64,000 bases of DNA, taken from positions 80,340,501 through 80,404,500 of the forward strand of contig CP142452.1 of assembly GCA_038049695.1 (NCBI GenBank). The letters are read 5' to 3'. The DNA comes from Cinnamomum chago. Its lineage: Eukaryota; Streptophyta; Magnoliopsida; Laurales; Lauraceae. The notes below the pieces were generated by a model, which had not been told where the DNA came from, did no database searches, and worked only from the letters and a program-made list of their open reading frames with translations. A program made the position numbers and the translations under genes. Below are positions 42,801 through 55,717 of the stretch, one piece after another (position 1 is the first letter of the stretch; every line of letters begins with the position of its first letter).

Positions 42801-45760
42801 TAAAGAAGAAGAGCGGCAAGTGGAGGGTCTGTGTAGACTTCACCGACCTTAACAAAGCTTGCCCCAAAGATAGCTTCCCGCTCCCAAAGATCGACCAGAT
42901 GATCGACGCCACCTCGGGGCATGACAGAATGAGCTTCTTGGACGCCTACCGAGGTTACCATCAGATCCCCCTGCACAGATCTGATGAGGAAAAAACTGCG
43001 TTTATCACACCTCGGGGCATCTACTGTTACAAGGTGATGCCCTTCGGGCTGAAGAACGCCGGAGCGACATATCAGAGGCTGGTCACTAGGATGTTCCGAG
43101 ATCAGCTCGGAAAGACGATGGAGGTCTATATTGACGACATGGTAGTCAAGTCCAAGGAGTCACAGAGCCACCTACCAGACCTGCGCCAAACATTTGCCAT
43201 CCTCCGAAAGTTCCAGCTCAAACTCAATGCCTCGAAGTGTGCATTTGGCGTCGGCTCCGGCAAATTCCTGGGGAGCCTGGTGACACGGAGAGGGATTGAG
43301 GCCAATCCGGAGCAGATCGCGGCCATACAGGCTATCCAAAGCCCCACCTCGGCCAAGCAGGTCCAGAGACTGACGGGGATGGCCGCTGCACTCAATCGCT
43401 TCATCAGCCGCGCCTCAGACAAGTGCCGTCCATTCTTTCAGCTACTGAAGAAGAATTCCAAGTTCCAATGGACTCCAGAATGCGATTTGGCACTAGAGAC
43501 GCTCAAAAGGTACCTCTCCTCACCACCTCTACTGTCCACTCCGTCGCAAGACGATTTTCTCTATCTCTATCTTGCAGTCTCGGACCATGCGGTGAGCTCG
43601 GTGCTGGTTCGAGAAAGCGACAAGCAACAGTACCCCATCTATTACACCAGCAAAACCCTGCTCGATGCCGAGACCAGATATCTACCTCTTGAAAAGCTAG
43701 CACTAGCACTGCTCAGCGCCTCTCGCAAGCTCTCCCATTACTTCCAGACTCACACGGTGGTAGTCATCACGGAATTCCCGCTCAAGTCCCTCTTCCGCAA
43801 GGCGGACTTTTCTGGCCGAATCTCCAAGTGGGCCGTGGAATTGGGTCAGTTCGACATCAACTATCAGCCCAGAACGGCAATCAAGGCACAGGTCCTGGCG
43901 GACTTCGTCGTCGAATTCACCTCTCCTAGTTCGGCACCGACCTCGCTCGATACCGAACTGGGGGACTCCAAGGGCAGCAATGAAGGTAACGCCAAGACTG
44001 AGGAAGACCAATCCTGGGAAAAATTTCTGGAGTCAGCCTGGAAAATCTTCGTTGACGGATCGTCTACATCCAAGAGGGCAGGCGCCGGCGTCGTCCTCCA
44101 ATCCCCAGAAGGGTTAGTCATAGAGCAAGCACTAACCCTCAACTTCAAAGCATCAAACAATGAAGCAGAATATGAAGCACTGATCGCTGGCCTCGGCAGT
44201 GCGAGAGTACTGGGGGCACGGAGGGTGGTGGTCTTCAGCGACTCCCAGTTGGTGACGAGCCAGCTGAGCGGGGACTACCAAGCCAGAGACGAAAGAATGG
44301 TGGCCTATCTAGCCCATACCAGGCAGCTCCTCTCCCAGTTTGAAAAAGTTGAAGTCAGGCAAGTTGGTAGGGAGTCCAATCGCCATGCAGACGCCCTGGC
44401 AAGCTTGGCCTCGGCTGTAGAAGCTGGAAAAAGAAGAACAGTCGATGTAGGGACGCTGGAAAAACCGAGCATAGAGCTCCTCCCAGTTCGGCAGGTTCTG
44501 TGCACTGACCTCGGTCCAAGCTGGATGGATCCGATCATGGCGTTCCTGAAAGAGGACAAGCTCCCAGAAGACAAGAGCGAAGCCCACAAGGTCAGAGTAA
44601 AAGCAGCTCACTTCTGGCTATCTCCAGATGAAAAGCTTTATAGGAAATCCTACTCTGGACCATATCTCCAATGCGTCCATCCGAGCAAGGTAGAGGATTT
44701 TCTATTTGAAATTCATGAAGGGATCTGCGGTAGCCACATCGGTGGAAGATCGCTGGCCTACAGAGCTATTAGCCAGGGCTACTGGTGGCCCTACATGCAG
44801 AAGGATGCCCAGATCTACGCCAGAAAATGTGAGAAATGCCAAAAGTTTTCCCATTCTCTCCACCAGCCAGCTCAGGACCTGAGCCCAATCTCCAGTCCAT
44901 GGCCCTTTGCTCAATGGGGGCTGGACATCGTCGGACCTCTCCACCGAACCCCGGGAAACAAAAGATGGCTAATGGTGGGCACCGATTACTTCACAAAATG
45001 GATTGAGGCAGAGGCCTTATCCTCCATCACCGAGCTTGACACAAAGAATTTTGTATGGAAAAACATCGTCACACGGTTTGGGATCCCCAGAGCTCTGGTC
45101 TCGGACAACGGAACCCAATTCGATTCAAAATTCTTCAAAAGCTTTTGTCAGGAGCTCGGCATCAGAAACCTCTATGCGACTCCGGCCTATCCGCAGAGCA
45201 ATGGGCAAGCAGAGATCTCGAACAAAGTAGTTCTGGAGGGGCTGAAGAAAAGGCTTGATAAAGCTAAAGGCAGATGGACAGAGGAATTGCCAAGTGTCCT
45301 CTGGGCATACAGAACCACGCCGAGACGATCCACTTCGGCCACCCCTTTTTCGTTGGCCTATGGGATGGAAGCAGTCATTCCCCTTGAAGTCGGCCTCCCG
45401 ACCTTAAGAACAAATCTCTTCGATCAAGGGCAGAACGAGATGAACCTCGCCAAAGAACTCGACCTCGCCGAGGAACGAAGGGAAGCAGCATCCGTACGTC
45501 TGGCCGCCTATCAGCAGCAGCTTTCCCGAGGGTATAATCAAAAGGTCAAAGAGAGGAGGTTCTCGGTTGGAGAACTGGTCCTGAAAAAAGCGCTCCCCGC
45601 GGATAGAGATCCCAATGATGGCAAGCTGGCACCAAACTGGCTCGGCCCCTACAAAGTAGTCTCCATCTCGGGCAGGTCGGCATACAGACTTGAAGGGATG
45701 GACGGCAAGGAATTGCCCCGGCCATGGAACGCTGCCCACTTAAAGAAATATTATTTCTAG
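39839..45760 (+). CDS. Gag-Pol polyprotein with one in-frame stop
   Basis: One frame runs from ATG 39839 (MPPKTRNGGGG) to TAG 45760, 1973 residues, interrupted only by TGA at 40241-40243 (codon 135). Downstream of that stop the same frame is open for 1839 codons. The order is a disordered Pro/Arg-rich N-terminus, the gag core (PERFNVPRFVLYDGASDPEA, near 40775), and a zinc-knuckle-like CSYHKQHGHMTEDC (about 41574). The protease follows with DPGSS (about 42005), then reverse transcriptase with YIDD (43127-43138) and RNase H. Next are an archaeal-type RNase H with IFVDGSS (about 44046) and the integrase, with its HHCC region and D, D, E catalytic blocks (GLDIVGP, SDNGTQFD, NGQAEISNK). There is no chromodomain. 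The stop may be a point mutation or bypassed; the copy is otherwise intact. Confidence 0.95.
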
Positions 45761-45830
45761 CTGTATTCGAGATGTTTGATCAATAAAGAAGAACCTTTTG
45801 ACACAGATTTGCCTTGAATTTCTTCGATCC

Positions 45831-46325
45831 CCGCAAGGATCCGGCCCTCGCGCCATCCTCTTTGAGTTCGGTCGTAGGACCAACTCCGCAAGGATCCGGC
45901 CCTCGCGCCATCCTCTTTGAGTTCGGTCGTAGGACCAACCCCGCAAGGATCCGGCCCTCGCGCCATCCTCTTTGAGTTCGGTCGTAGGACCAACTCCGCA
46001 AGGATCCGGCCCTCGCGCCATCCTCTTTGTGTTCGGTCGTAGGACCAACTCCGCAAGGATCCGGCCCTCGCGCCATCCTCTTTGGGTTCGGTCGTAGGAC
46101 CAACTCCGCAAGGATCCGGCCCTCGCGCCATCCTCTTTGGGTTCGGTCGTAGGACCAACTCCGCAAGGATCCGGCCCTCGCGCCATCCTCTTTGAGTTCG
46201 GTCGTAGGACCAACTCCGCAAGGATCCGGCCCTCGCGCCATCCTCTTTGAGTTCGGTCTTAGGACCAACTCCGCAAGGCTCCGGCCCTCGCGCCACCCTC
46301 CTCGAGTTCGGTTGCAGGGCCAACT
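45831..46325. repeat. 55-bp tandem array, nine copies
   Basis: Units of 55 bases start CCGCAAGGATCCGGCCCTCG at 45831, 45886, 45941, 45996, 46051, 46106, 46161, 46216 and 46271. The first eight are nearly identical and the ninth is diverged. The array starts 70 bases after the pol stop. Because 55 is not a multiple of three, long apparent frames through it on the minus strand are artefacts of the repeat. Confidence 0.97.
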
Positions 46326-46801
46326 GACCAAGAGGCGTCCTCTGCGGCGTCTGACCGCGGAACTCGGCCTACCCTAGGGTCTCACCTAGACCGTGGGAGC
46401 ACGGCCTCAGCTGAACCCCGGCATGTAAGTCGGGGGCTCGCCACCATTTCACCCTGGGAACCTCCCCCTCAAAGACATGCCATTAAGGCCTAACCCTCGG
46501 TCAAACGATAGCATGACTCGCTTACTCGCTGAAATTCAAAAGTAGGAAAGGGACAACCTAGTCTTCCGAGACTGGAAAAGGTCTGCCTGAGGCAGGCCCC
46601 TCCTACCGACCTCATCCACTTTGGACATCACCTCACATCAGAGCATCCACAGACCGTTGCAAAAGAAGAAGCAAAGAAGAGAAACAGCAAGATTGAAAAA
46701 GAACTTCTTTTCATTAATCAGGAAGTACGATTAGATGATCTCTGTGCACTTAAAGAAGAAAAATTACATTGAAGAATAGAGAAAATTCCTAAAAAAAAGG
46801 T
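46326..46801. other. non-coding spacer between the tandem array and the antisense gene
   Basis: No frame supported. It would contain the 3' end of the antisense transcript. Nothing else was recognised. Confidence 0.5.
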
Positions 46802-49268
46802 CTACTCCTTGGACACCTCCTTATGGGTCTCCGACTCTGGAGGTGCAGAGGAAATGGGGGGATCACAAGCAGATGAAGGAGCTGCAGCAAGAGTCTCGGC
46901 CACCGGGACGACGGCAGGAGTCGGAGAAAGAAGAGGAGCGCCTTCAGCTTCAGCCGGGGTCAGAGGAGGAAGAGGAGTGCCTTGGACTTCGGCAGAGGTC
47001 GGGGGCGGAGGAGGAGCGATGGGGGCATCGGCCGGAGCCTCGGAAGGGTTGGAGCCTGGCTCTGGCTCTGAACCCACTGCTGCAGGTCGGAACTGAGGAA
47101 GATCCGAGAAGATGGGATGGTCCTCAGGGACCCCATATTTGAGCAGGGCAGCCTTGCACCCCATCTCGTACAGCACTGAGCTCAGATTTGTGATCTGAGA
47201 CGCGTAATCCTCCGAGGCCCAATCCACCCCGTCCTGGTAAGCCTTTGTAGCTGATCTCGCAGGATGGATTCGGCCTCGGATCTCTCCTTCTTGGAGGCCT
47301 CAAGCTCAGCCTCTTTCTTGGCCAGCTCGCCTTGCTTCTCGGCAACCTCAGCATCTTTCTTCGCGAGCTCGGCCCCCCTCTCGACGAGCTCAACCTCCAG
47401 CCGGGACGCCCTCCTCGCCTTCTCGTCCGCGGCGCTCCTCAGGTTGTTGTTCTCGCCCCGCAACTTAATGATCTCAGCCTTCGCTGCTTGCTGATCCGTT
47501 GCGTGTTGGGCGATTTTCTCCCCCACCTTCTTGAGTTCGGCCGCGCTGGCCTCCAGCGCACTCCCCAGCTTCCTCTTCTCCTTCTCTAGCCCATCAATCT
47601 GGGCAGCTCTTTCCGCCTCCCTCTCCATCAGTACTTGGAGCCTCTGCGCGTTCTGTGAAAAGAATAGAAACGGTGAGTAGGTTGGATCGGGTGACTAAGA
47701 AGTGAAAATTTTAGAAATAGGGGAGAAAAGCTACCTCGAGCGACGCCCTCAAGGTATGATGGATTAAGTTCGGAGACCGGATTTTCCTGTGCTTCTCCAT
47801 ATCCTGGGGGAGGGCGCATCCCCGGGCGAGAGCCATGACCGACTCCCAGCTCGTCCCCAGCTGCACCCCCACCGTCATCGGCTCGTTGGGGTTGAGGTCG
47901 AAGTTGGGCCTCCAAGGAGCGGGCGTGGACTGCTGGGACTGCGGTTCCGCCGACGGATGCCTCCCCTCCGCGCTCGACAGACGGGGCCTCTTCTCGGGAG
48001 GGGGCCTCTCGCCCTCCTTTCCGGCAGCAGCAGACCGAGGCCGGGCTTCCTTCTGCGGCGGAGGAGGCGGAGTCTCTTTCCCGGGGTCCACCACCCGCGG
48101 CCTGCTTTCTCGGAGCGGACGAGGGTCCTTCGTCTGCCGAGCGGCCACGGAAGACTCCCCCGACTTCCCCTTCGAAGGCTTGGCCGAAGAAGCGCCTGCC
48201 GCGCCCGACGAGCTAGAAAAGGCGGCGGGGGCGGATCCCTGGGCGGCACCTGCACCGCTGGGGACGTTCTTGAGGGCTTCCGGGGCCATACCTCCAAAAA
48301 TCAGGGCCCCCAGGTTCTTCAAGGGTGGGCGCGGCCTCTCCATTTCCTCTTCCTCTGCTTCTCCTCGGTCTCGGGGAGGACTGTCGCCGATGACTATCGG
48401 GTCCCGAGGATCCGTGGCTTGACCGTCTGTCTCGGCAGGGTCGGGTCCGACTTCCCCCGGTGGAGCAAGAGGAATCTCGGCAGCCTTCCTGGTGTAAGAC
48501 TGATACCGAGGTTTGTACCCCAGCAAGGAGAAGGCGGCTCGGTCGTAATGACCGTGGTAGTGCTCAATCCTCTCTAGCCACGCGTCGTTGCGCTTCCACT
48601 TGTCGAAACCGGCCTCTCTCCTCCTCTTCTGAATGCCTACACGGAAAAATGGGCAAGGACATCAGTTCGGCATAATAGCAGGCAAAGGCAAGATAAGCTT
48701 AAACCTAGAAGGGTGGGCATTTACTAGGGGGTGTCCCAGGTTTTCGTGGGACCTGGATCCTCCGGTCCTCCTCGGTCTCGGTCCCCCTGAACTCCCAGTT
48801 TCCCGAGATCAAAAAGCGGTCATCTCCGGCGTATTTGGTGGAGTCCTCCAGGGCATTCACCAAGGGACGGCGCCTGGCCTTGACCCGAAGGTAGTAAGCG
48901 TCCTCGACCCCCGCGGCCTTGCAGATATCGTAGACATCTTCTAAATCATGTACGCCGAGACCGATGTCCAAGATCCAGTTCAGCTGGGCCACGCCCATTA
49001 TTATTTTGAAGCCGTTCGGCATTAGCTGGAAGGGGCAGAGGTTCCACGCGTGGAGACAGGACCGGAGGAGTGGGTGGATGGGGAATCTTACCCCCCCTTC
49101 GCACACAGCCAGCAAAGGGAAGGGCATCCATTCCTTATAGGTGACGAAACCCTTGACGGAGCCCTGGAAGACAAAGGGTTTCACCAGGACATCCTCTGGG
49201 ATCCTAAAGTTCTCCCTAAAAGCCTCTAGGGCTGCAGGGCCCTCTACCCAGTGGCTGTATATTCCCAT
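46802..49268 (-). CDS. spliced antisense retrotransposon gene, gypsy-type transposon-domain plus coiled coil
   Basis: Exon 1 is 49268-48725, exon 2 is 48636-47735 and exon 3 is 47652-46802, joined by GT-AG introns of 88 and 82 nt that keep frame. Exon 1 (MGIYSHWVEGPAALEAF...) has a block FPIHPLLRSCLHAWNLCPFQ followed by LMPNGFKIIMGVAQL, which resembles the plant 'putative gypsy-type transposon' domain (Pfam Transposase_28). Exon 2 adds a basic patch, KRRREAGFDKWKRND, then long Ala/Pro/Ser-rich disorder. Exon 3 begins NAQRLQVLMEREAERAA and is a long charged coiled coil with KK-EAEL-type repeats, ending in a Pro/Glu-rich tail. A one-base frame change is needed near 47245 to reach the tail (DWASEDYASQI), so the total of about 765 codons is slightly broken. 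The function is unknown. Confidence 0.72.
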
Positions 49269-49565
49269 TTTCTTGAAACAGAAGAGAAGGAAGAAATAGA
49301 AGAAAGGGAACGAAGGCTGGGAGGGCCTAAGGGATTAGGAATCTCAGAAATCGCAGAAGAAGGAGAAATATAGAGAGGAGATGAAGGCAAGAAGCATAAC
49401 TCACAGAAAAAGCAAAGAGGACTGCAGAAGACGGAAGGGCAAGGAACGGGAAGCAGAGGGCGAAGAGTCTCCGAGTTCGGCGATCTTCTGGGTTGAACAA
49501 AGTTGCAGCAGAGTCTCCTTCAAACTAACAGCTAGGGTAAAAGAGGAAGAAAGAGGAGCGGGCCC

Positions 49566-49574
49566 CTTTTTATA
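49566..49574 (-). promoter_or_regulatory. TATA box candidate of the antisense gene
   Basis: On the minus strand this reads TATAAAAAG, about 300 bases above the antisense start codon at 49268 and outside the LTR. It would place a start site near 49540. It suggests the antisense gene is transcribed from an internal promoter, independent of the LTR. Confidence 0.5.
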
Positions 49575-49879
49575 AAGGAGCGCCCCCTCTTGATTACCGC
49601 ATGTCGCGTCGCTTCGACTTCGGTGTCCTACCAGACAGAAGGCTCCACGTGGCAGAGACGATAAGTATTCCGCCATGCCTCTGGTACGACATTAATCGCC
49701 TCGGGTATGCGAAACGGCGCTCTCCGTATCCGCTGTGGCAGGGCAATCATGACGCCCTATTTATTGCCTAGGGCAGGTGAAGAGGCGCCATAATGAGGAT
49801 ATTCCTAAGGCGGGATACGAAAAGACAGCCCCGTCACATCCAAGTCTTAGCTCCCGACCTCGGAGAAAGCCCGAGGTCA

Positions 49880-49896
49880 GGGAGCTAGGGGGCAAT
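49880..49896 (+). other. polypurine tract
   Basis: The purine-rich stretch GGGAGCTAGGGGGCAA directly precedes the 3' LTR, the expected plus-strand primer position. Confidence 0.75.
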
Positions 49897-50576
49897 TGTG
49901 TGGGGTCATTCCGTGATCATGGAATTAAACGGGGCCACCACCCAGTCTCGGTAACCCGTGATCTCGGTGCCGCCAAGTTCGGCTGCATCGCCGTCTCGGG
50001 CAATTATGGAGAGGGCCCCAGTGATTACGTCACGAGTCCCAACTTCGGTCTCAGCCTCGACCGAGCTCGGCCTCCTTTCATTCAATCATAAATGCCGCCA
50101 TTAATGCACTGCCAAAACAGGATCGGCGGTCTGACAACAGAATGGGCTCCGGACCTACGCAAGGAGCACGCCATATCTACAGTCATATCCATAGGCGAGG
50201 AGGGCTGGTCCGATGGGACGTCCCCTTTTTACCTACCCCCACTCAGGAGATGAGAGTACGCTCAGATGGGACTCCCGTCTCCTCAGGAAGACAGTCCAAT
50301 GATGACTTCTCCACCTATATATTGCATGAGAGAATCCATGAAAGGTACGCACACGCATAATCTCTCCCTCCCAGAACTCTTTCTCTCCATTCTCTCAGTC
50401 CCTGCACTAACTTAACCGTCGGAGGGCCTTCGGCTACCCACAGCCAGGGTCTCTGACCGTTGTTCTTTTCCTTTCAGGTCATTGGAGGCTCGATCCATTC
50501 CCCTTACCTCCCTCAAAACCTTGCATCAGGAGCTTAATCCTCCATTAACTAAGTCCGTAATTTTTAGGCACTTACA
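49897..50576 (+). repeat. 3' LTR
   Basis: 680 bp, the same as the 5' LTR except for one base (GAGGGCC here, GCGGGCC in the 5' copy). The TATA box is at 50315-50324. It is followed by the CTAGT target duplication. Confidence 0.95.
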
Positions 50577-50858
50577 CTAGTCATTCTTGATTTTTTCAAT
50601 ATATCAGCAATATTTGTGACATTGGTGCTTACATGAACAAGCTTGATGGTGGTTGAGGTCTATGGCCTCTGAGCTTGTGGTGGATTTTCCTGTGTGTTGT
50701 AGTGAGTAGTGAATTTCATTACACTATGATGTGAAGGCCTCTTCATTTATATTGAAGATATTCTTTAACCAAAATCTTACTGGTTTATGAAAAGATTACT
50801 AGTTGTGGGAAGATTTCTTAATTTATCTGTTCAATTTTGTAGCCTTTTGCTCTCCTGA

Positions 50859-52517
<1,659 letters not shown>

Positions 52518-54060
52518 GTGCCTCAATCCTAAAAATCTGCAAGTTAGGTTAGGTTTATAGCAGATTTTTGGGTTCTTGTTCTTAGGTCAGTTTTGTTATT
52601 CTTCTATTTTAGTTTATGTTTGAACGAATTTGGACAGTTACGGTTTTGTTCTTGTTGAGCCTTTTTTAGGAAACATAGGTATTTTGTTGGCATCTTGTTT
52701 TTCCCATTGCATCTCTTTTGAATTTGGTACTTAACCAAAATACTGAACCATGTAAATGTTTTTGAAATTGGCACTGCCGGAAAATATGTTTGAAAGAGAG
52801 AGATGATATTGTGATGAAGCAAGGGTATGGTTATGGTTCTGCTTTAGGTTTGCAGTTTTTGAGTGAGTTTGTTTGTTTGTTTTTAGCTATGATATCTTAC
52901 TGTTTATTGCATTTTTACCTAGTATGTAATTGAAGAGGAAAAAAAAAAGAAAGAAGCATCTATCTAGAAAAGGAAAAGTAGAAAAGTTAGAAAATGGTCA
53001 TATGCTGCTTATAGGCATTTTATCATTTACTTGAGTGGAAACTCAGAAGATTTGATTTTAGCAGAAAATTCATTGACTTCTTTCATCCTAGAAGATGGAA
53101 ATGAACAGATATAATTGAAATTCAGTAGAAGTTTTTATCAGAATTCAGAAATTCTTCCTACAAGAGCTAATTGGACAAATAGTTGACCTCAAAACAGTTG
53201 GATATAATGCAATCCTATCTGGCTTGGTTCTGAATACTGCAGCCATGAACAGCTCCATGTCCACAGATGTGAATCTTATGGACTAAAAGCCCCAACGTGA
53301 AAATAGGAAGATTGCAGCCCATCTTGTATTGGTTCGGCAGTTTTGCCTCCTGTCATGCATTTACCTACAAGTGTGAAGAAGAAAGAACAATGGGAATCAC
53401 ATGTTTTACATCATCATCAAGCTTTAATGGGATTAATGTGATTGGAATGAAGTTTGTCAGATATCAGAAAGTTCTTGGAGATTTGGGTCTGAGTCATCTA
53501 TCAATCAACCTGAATTAATTGGATCCACCAATCTATATCCCAATCCATGTTGGGCGTCCAAGTTCCACAAACCCACAAATTCATGTTGGGAATCCAAGTT
53601 CAAGAGGGTCCTATGGGTCCCAGTGTCGTTCAAAGCATCTTCATTAATGGAGTTCTTCCAAGTATTTCAAGGACCTTAAAAAGTTCTTCAAAGAATTTCC
53701 CTAACAATGTTCCAAGAGATTTAAGACTTGATCAATCCACCAAACATATGAAGCTATTACATAAATTACTACTTTCCAAGAGATTTAGGACTCTTACCCA
53801 TCCATATATCAATCATATGAAGTTGTTGCCTAAACATGATCATTATACACAAATACACAATACTATTTAGAAACTCTTTAGCTCTTATTGACTACTTTCT
53901 CTTGTGTGATAGTTGTTCCTACATACATTTATACATACATACATACATACATACATGGATATGTTCATACATTCATATATAATTTTCAAGTTGGAAGATG
54001 AAAACAACATTCAAAACGAGAAAGAAAGGAAATCAGTTGCTTTCCATATAGAAAAAGATT
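52518..54060. other. eEF1A-like 3' UTR, then intergenic DNA
   Basis: About 300 bases after the pseudogene stop look like a T-rich plant 3' UTR. From about 53520 the sequence, with repeated CCAATCCATGTTGGGC-type motifs, matches the 3' flank of the second HAD gene (about 59560 on). It is therefore the left part of the segmental duplication. An (ATAC)n run lies at 53930-53956. Confidence 0.6.
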
Positions 54061-54063
54061 AAT

Positions 54064-54069
54064 TTTATT
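54064..54069 (-). terminator. poly-A signal of HAD gene A
   Basis: AATAAA on the minus strand, about 95 bases past the stop codon. The same signal is kept at 60211-60216 in gene B. Confidence 0.6.
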
Positions 54070-54163
54070 AATAACAGTCACATATACAACCATCAAGATG
54101 GAAAAAAAATCCAAACTAGATGATCTTCCCATAACACATACCCCTTTAACCCAGTAAGAAATA

Positions 54164-55711
54164 TTAAGCTGTCACAGATGCTTCAATTGTGACCTTGCTT
54201 GAATACCCAACATCATTGGATTTCTCTACATCTTCCCAGATGTTCGACAACGCTTCCTTGATGTTGTGGATGTTTTCTACTGCAAAATCTGCACCTTTGA
54301 CTCTATGAGATGTGCCAACCTAAACACAATGTAGAGCCATTGGAGGAGTTTATTAGAAATAGTGTCAACACATGCATGTATGTTCAGAATATATACCATT
54401 TATGTTCAATTCTTTGAGGACTTACTAGCACGGTTTGGAGACCAATGCGTTTGCCAACCTCAATGTTTCGAATGCTATCATCAAAGAAAATCTAAAGATG
54501 AAATATAGAAGTTAGTATGATTCTCTTTGCATTGGATTTACCAAAACGATTCCATTCTTTATATGAGTTTCAATCATCTTACTGTTTTATAAGGGTCAAC
54601 ATTAGCAATTCTAAGAGCTTTTTCCATTGCTTCTTGAGATGGCTTACAAAGAATTGGAGACTTTGGGAAATCTGAAACATCATCTGATCCAGAAACATGC
54701 TCAAGAATATCAAAAATTCCGGTGCCGGAAGTTTGCCCCAAATCTTCAACATTGGACTTGCTGTCATACAAAGAAGAACCTTCGGTTGGATTTAATGTCT
54801 CGAAACATATAATTCGTTCAAAACAGTCTTCCAAACCAAGCCTGCTAAGAACTTTAGCAGCATGAAGCTCATCTCCATTCGTAAATAGCTGTTGAAAAGA
54901 AGAGGTAATGTGGTAGTAAGATAAGAGAAAAGGGCTTTGGAGATATACTAAGTCATTGCTTGTCAATGCTTCAACAATGGGAAACTTACAACTTTCCTAA
55001 TGGGAACGCTCAGCAATAGGTTCCTTAGAACATGATCTGGCTGTAGCTTTTCATAGGGTAGCCTTCCATGAACAAAGCTGCAGTACAGGAAAGAGAGAGT
55101 TTACAATTATTCATACATGAAATATGAATGGCCCCAAGCCATAAAAAAAGGTAGAAAGATAAATGTCACCTATGATAGTCATCGTAATCGAATTCATAGC
55201 CTATGGCCTGCAAAACATATGTAAGAAGAATCTATCAGAAAACCCCATCAACTTTTGATGTTTGTAGAATTAAGAGAGTAATTAAATCATACTCTTAGTC
55301 CTGCCATTGTTGTCCCATAAATCTTGTATAGTACATCACATATATCAGGAGTCTTGCTTTCATCTATCCCAAGCTTCTCGACCATATAATCTGGAGAAGA
55401 AGGCATAAGAGTAAAAATATTACAAATACAAATACTTGAACAGCATCGAAAAGAGCGATAAAAATAGAAAGTTATCTCTTGTACCTTCAATGTTCTTTGT
55501 GCATGCTTCTGATAGGCCAGAATTCAGAGGGTAGAGAGTATCATCTAAATCTGAAAAAAAAAAAGAAAAAAGGAAAAAGAGGCATTTAAATTCTATATAT
55601 TCAATGATCAAATTTAGAAAGAAAGTTTCTGTCTGGTCTAGGAGGATTACCAAAGAGAAGACATTCATATTTAGTACTGTGAGACTGTTGGAATTGACCA
55701 TCAAATTCCAT
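54164..55711 (-). CDS. HAD-superfamily hydrolase, SSM1/pyrimidine 5'-nucleotidase-like (copy A)
   Basis: Eight coding exons join in frame: 55711-55651, 55550-55485, 55390-55293, 55207-55170, 55077-54990, 54888-54583, 54491-54426, 54319-54164 (879 nt, 292 aa). The four HAD motifs are present: the nucleophile block FDLDDTLYP (Asp21, Asp23), LFTNGD (Thr120), the Lys of CKPSQEAMEKAL (Lys199) and FFDDS (Asp223, Asp224). A mobile cap lies between motifs I and II. Family members related to yeast Sdt1/SSM1 dephosphorylate pyrimidine mononucleotides; plant relatives are soluble and mostly uncharacterised. No signal peptide is visible. Upstream is a leader intron (55718-56584). It is a tandem duplicate of the gene at 60352-61910. 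Confidence 0.88.
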
Positions 55712-55717
55712 CTTTTT

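Larger units (their letters stand above)
39108..50576 (+). mobile_element. full-length Ty3/gypsy retrotransposon, Tat/Retand-type, 11.47 kb
   Basis: Two 680-bp LTRs with TG..CA ends are flanked by CTAGT at 39103-39107 and 50577-50581. Order: LTR, primer site, gag-pol on the plus strand, 55-bp tandem array, a spliced antisense gene, polypurine tract, LTR. A second, archaeal-type RNase H after the normal one, the lack of a chromodomain, and an extra ORF between pol and the 3' LTR are traits of the plant Tat lineage; an antisense extra ORF is known from Retand elements. I found one difference between the LTRs (C at about 39220, A at about 50009), so insertion was very recent. Confidence 0.94.

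Noticed and set aside
45740-46331. Three overlapping 157-188-codon minus-strand frames rich in arginine
   Set aside because: They are three phases through the 55-bp tandem array. The unit is not a multiple of three, so the frames cycle through the same peptides and carry no independent coding signal.
47789-48577. 262- and 195-codon plus-strand frames opposite exon 2 of the antisense gene
   Set aside because: They are shadows of a GC-rich Pro/Ala/Ser coding exon. They have no domain, and the minus-strand frame has matching splice sites at both ends.
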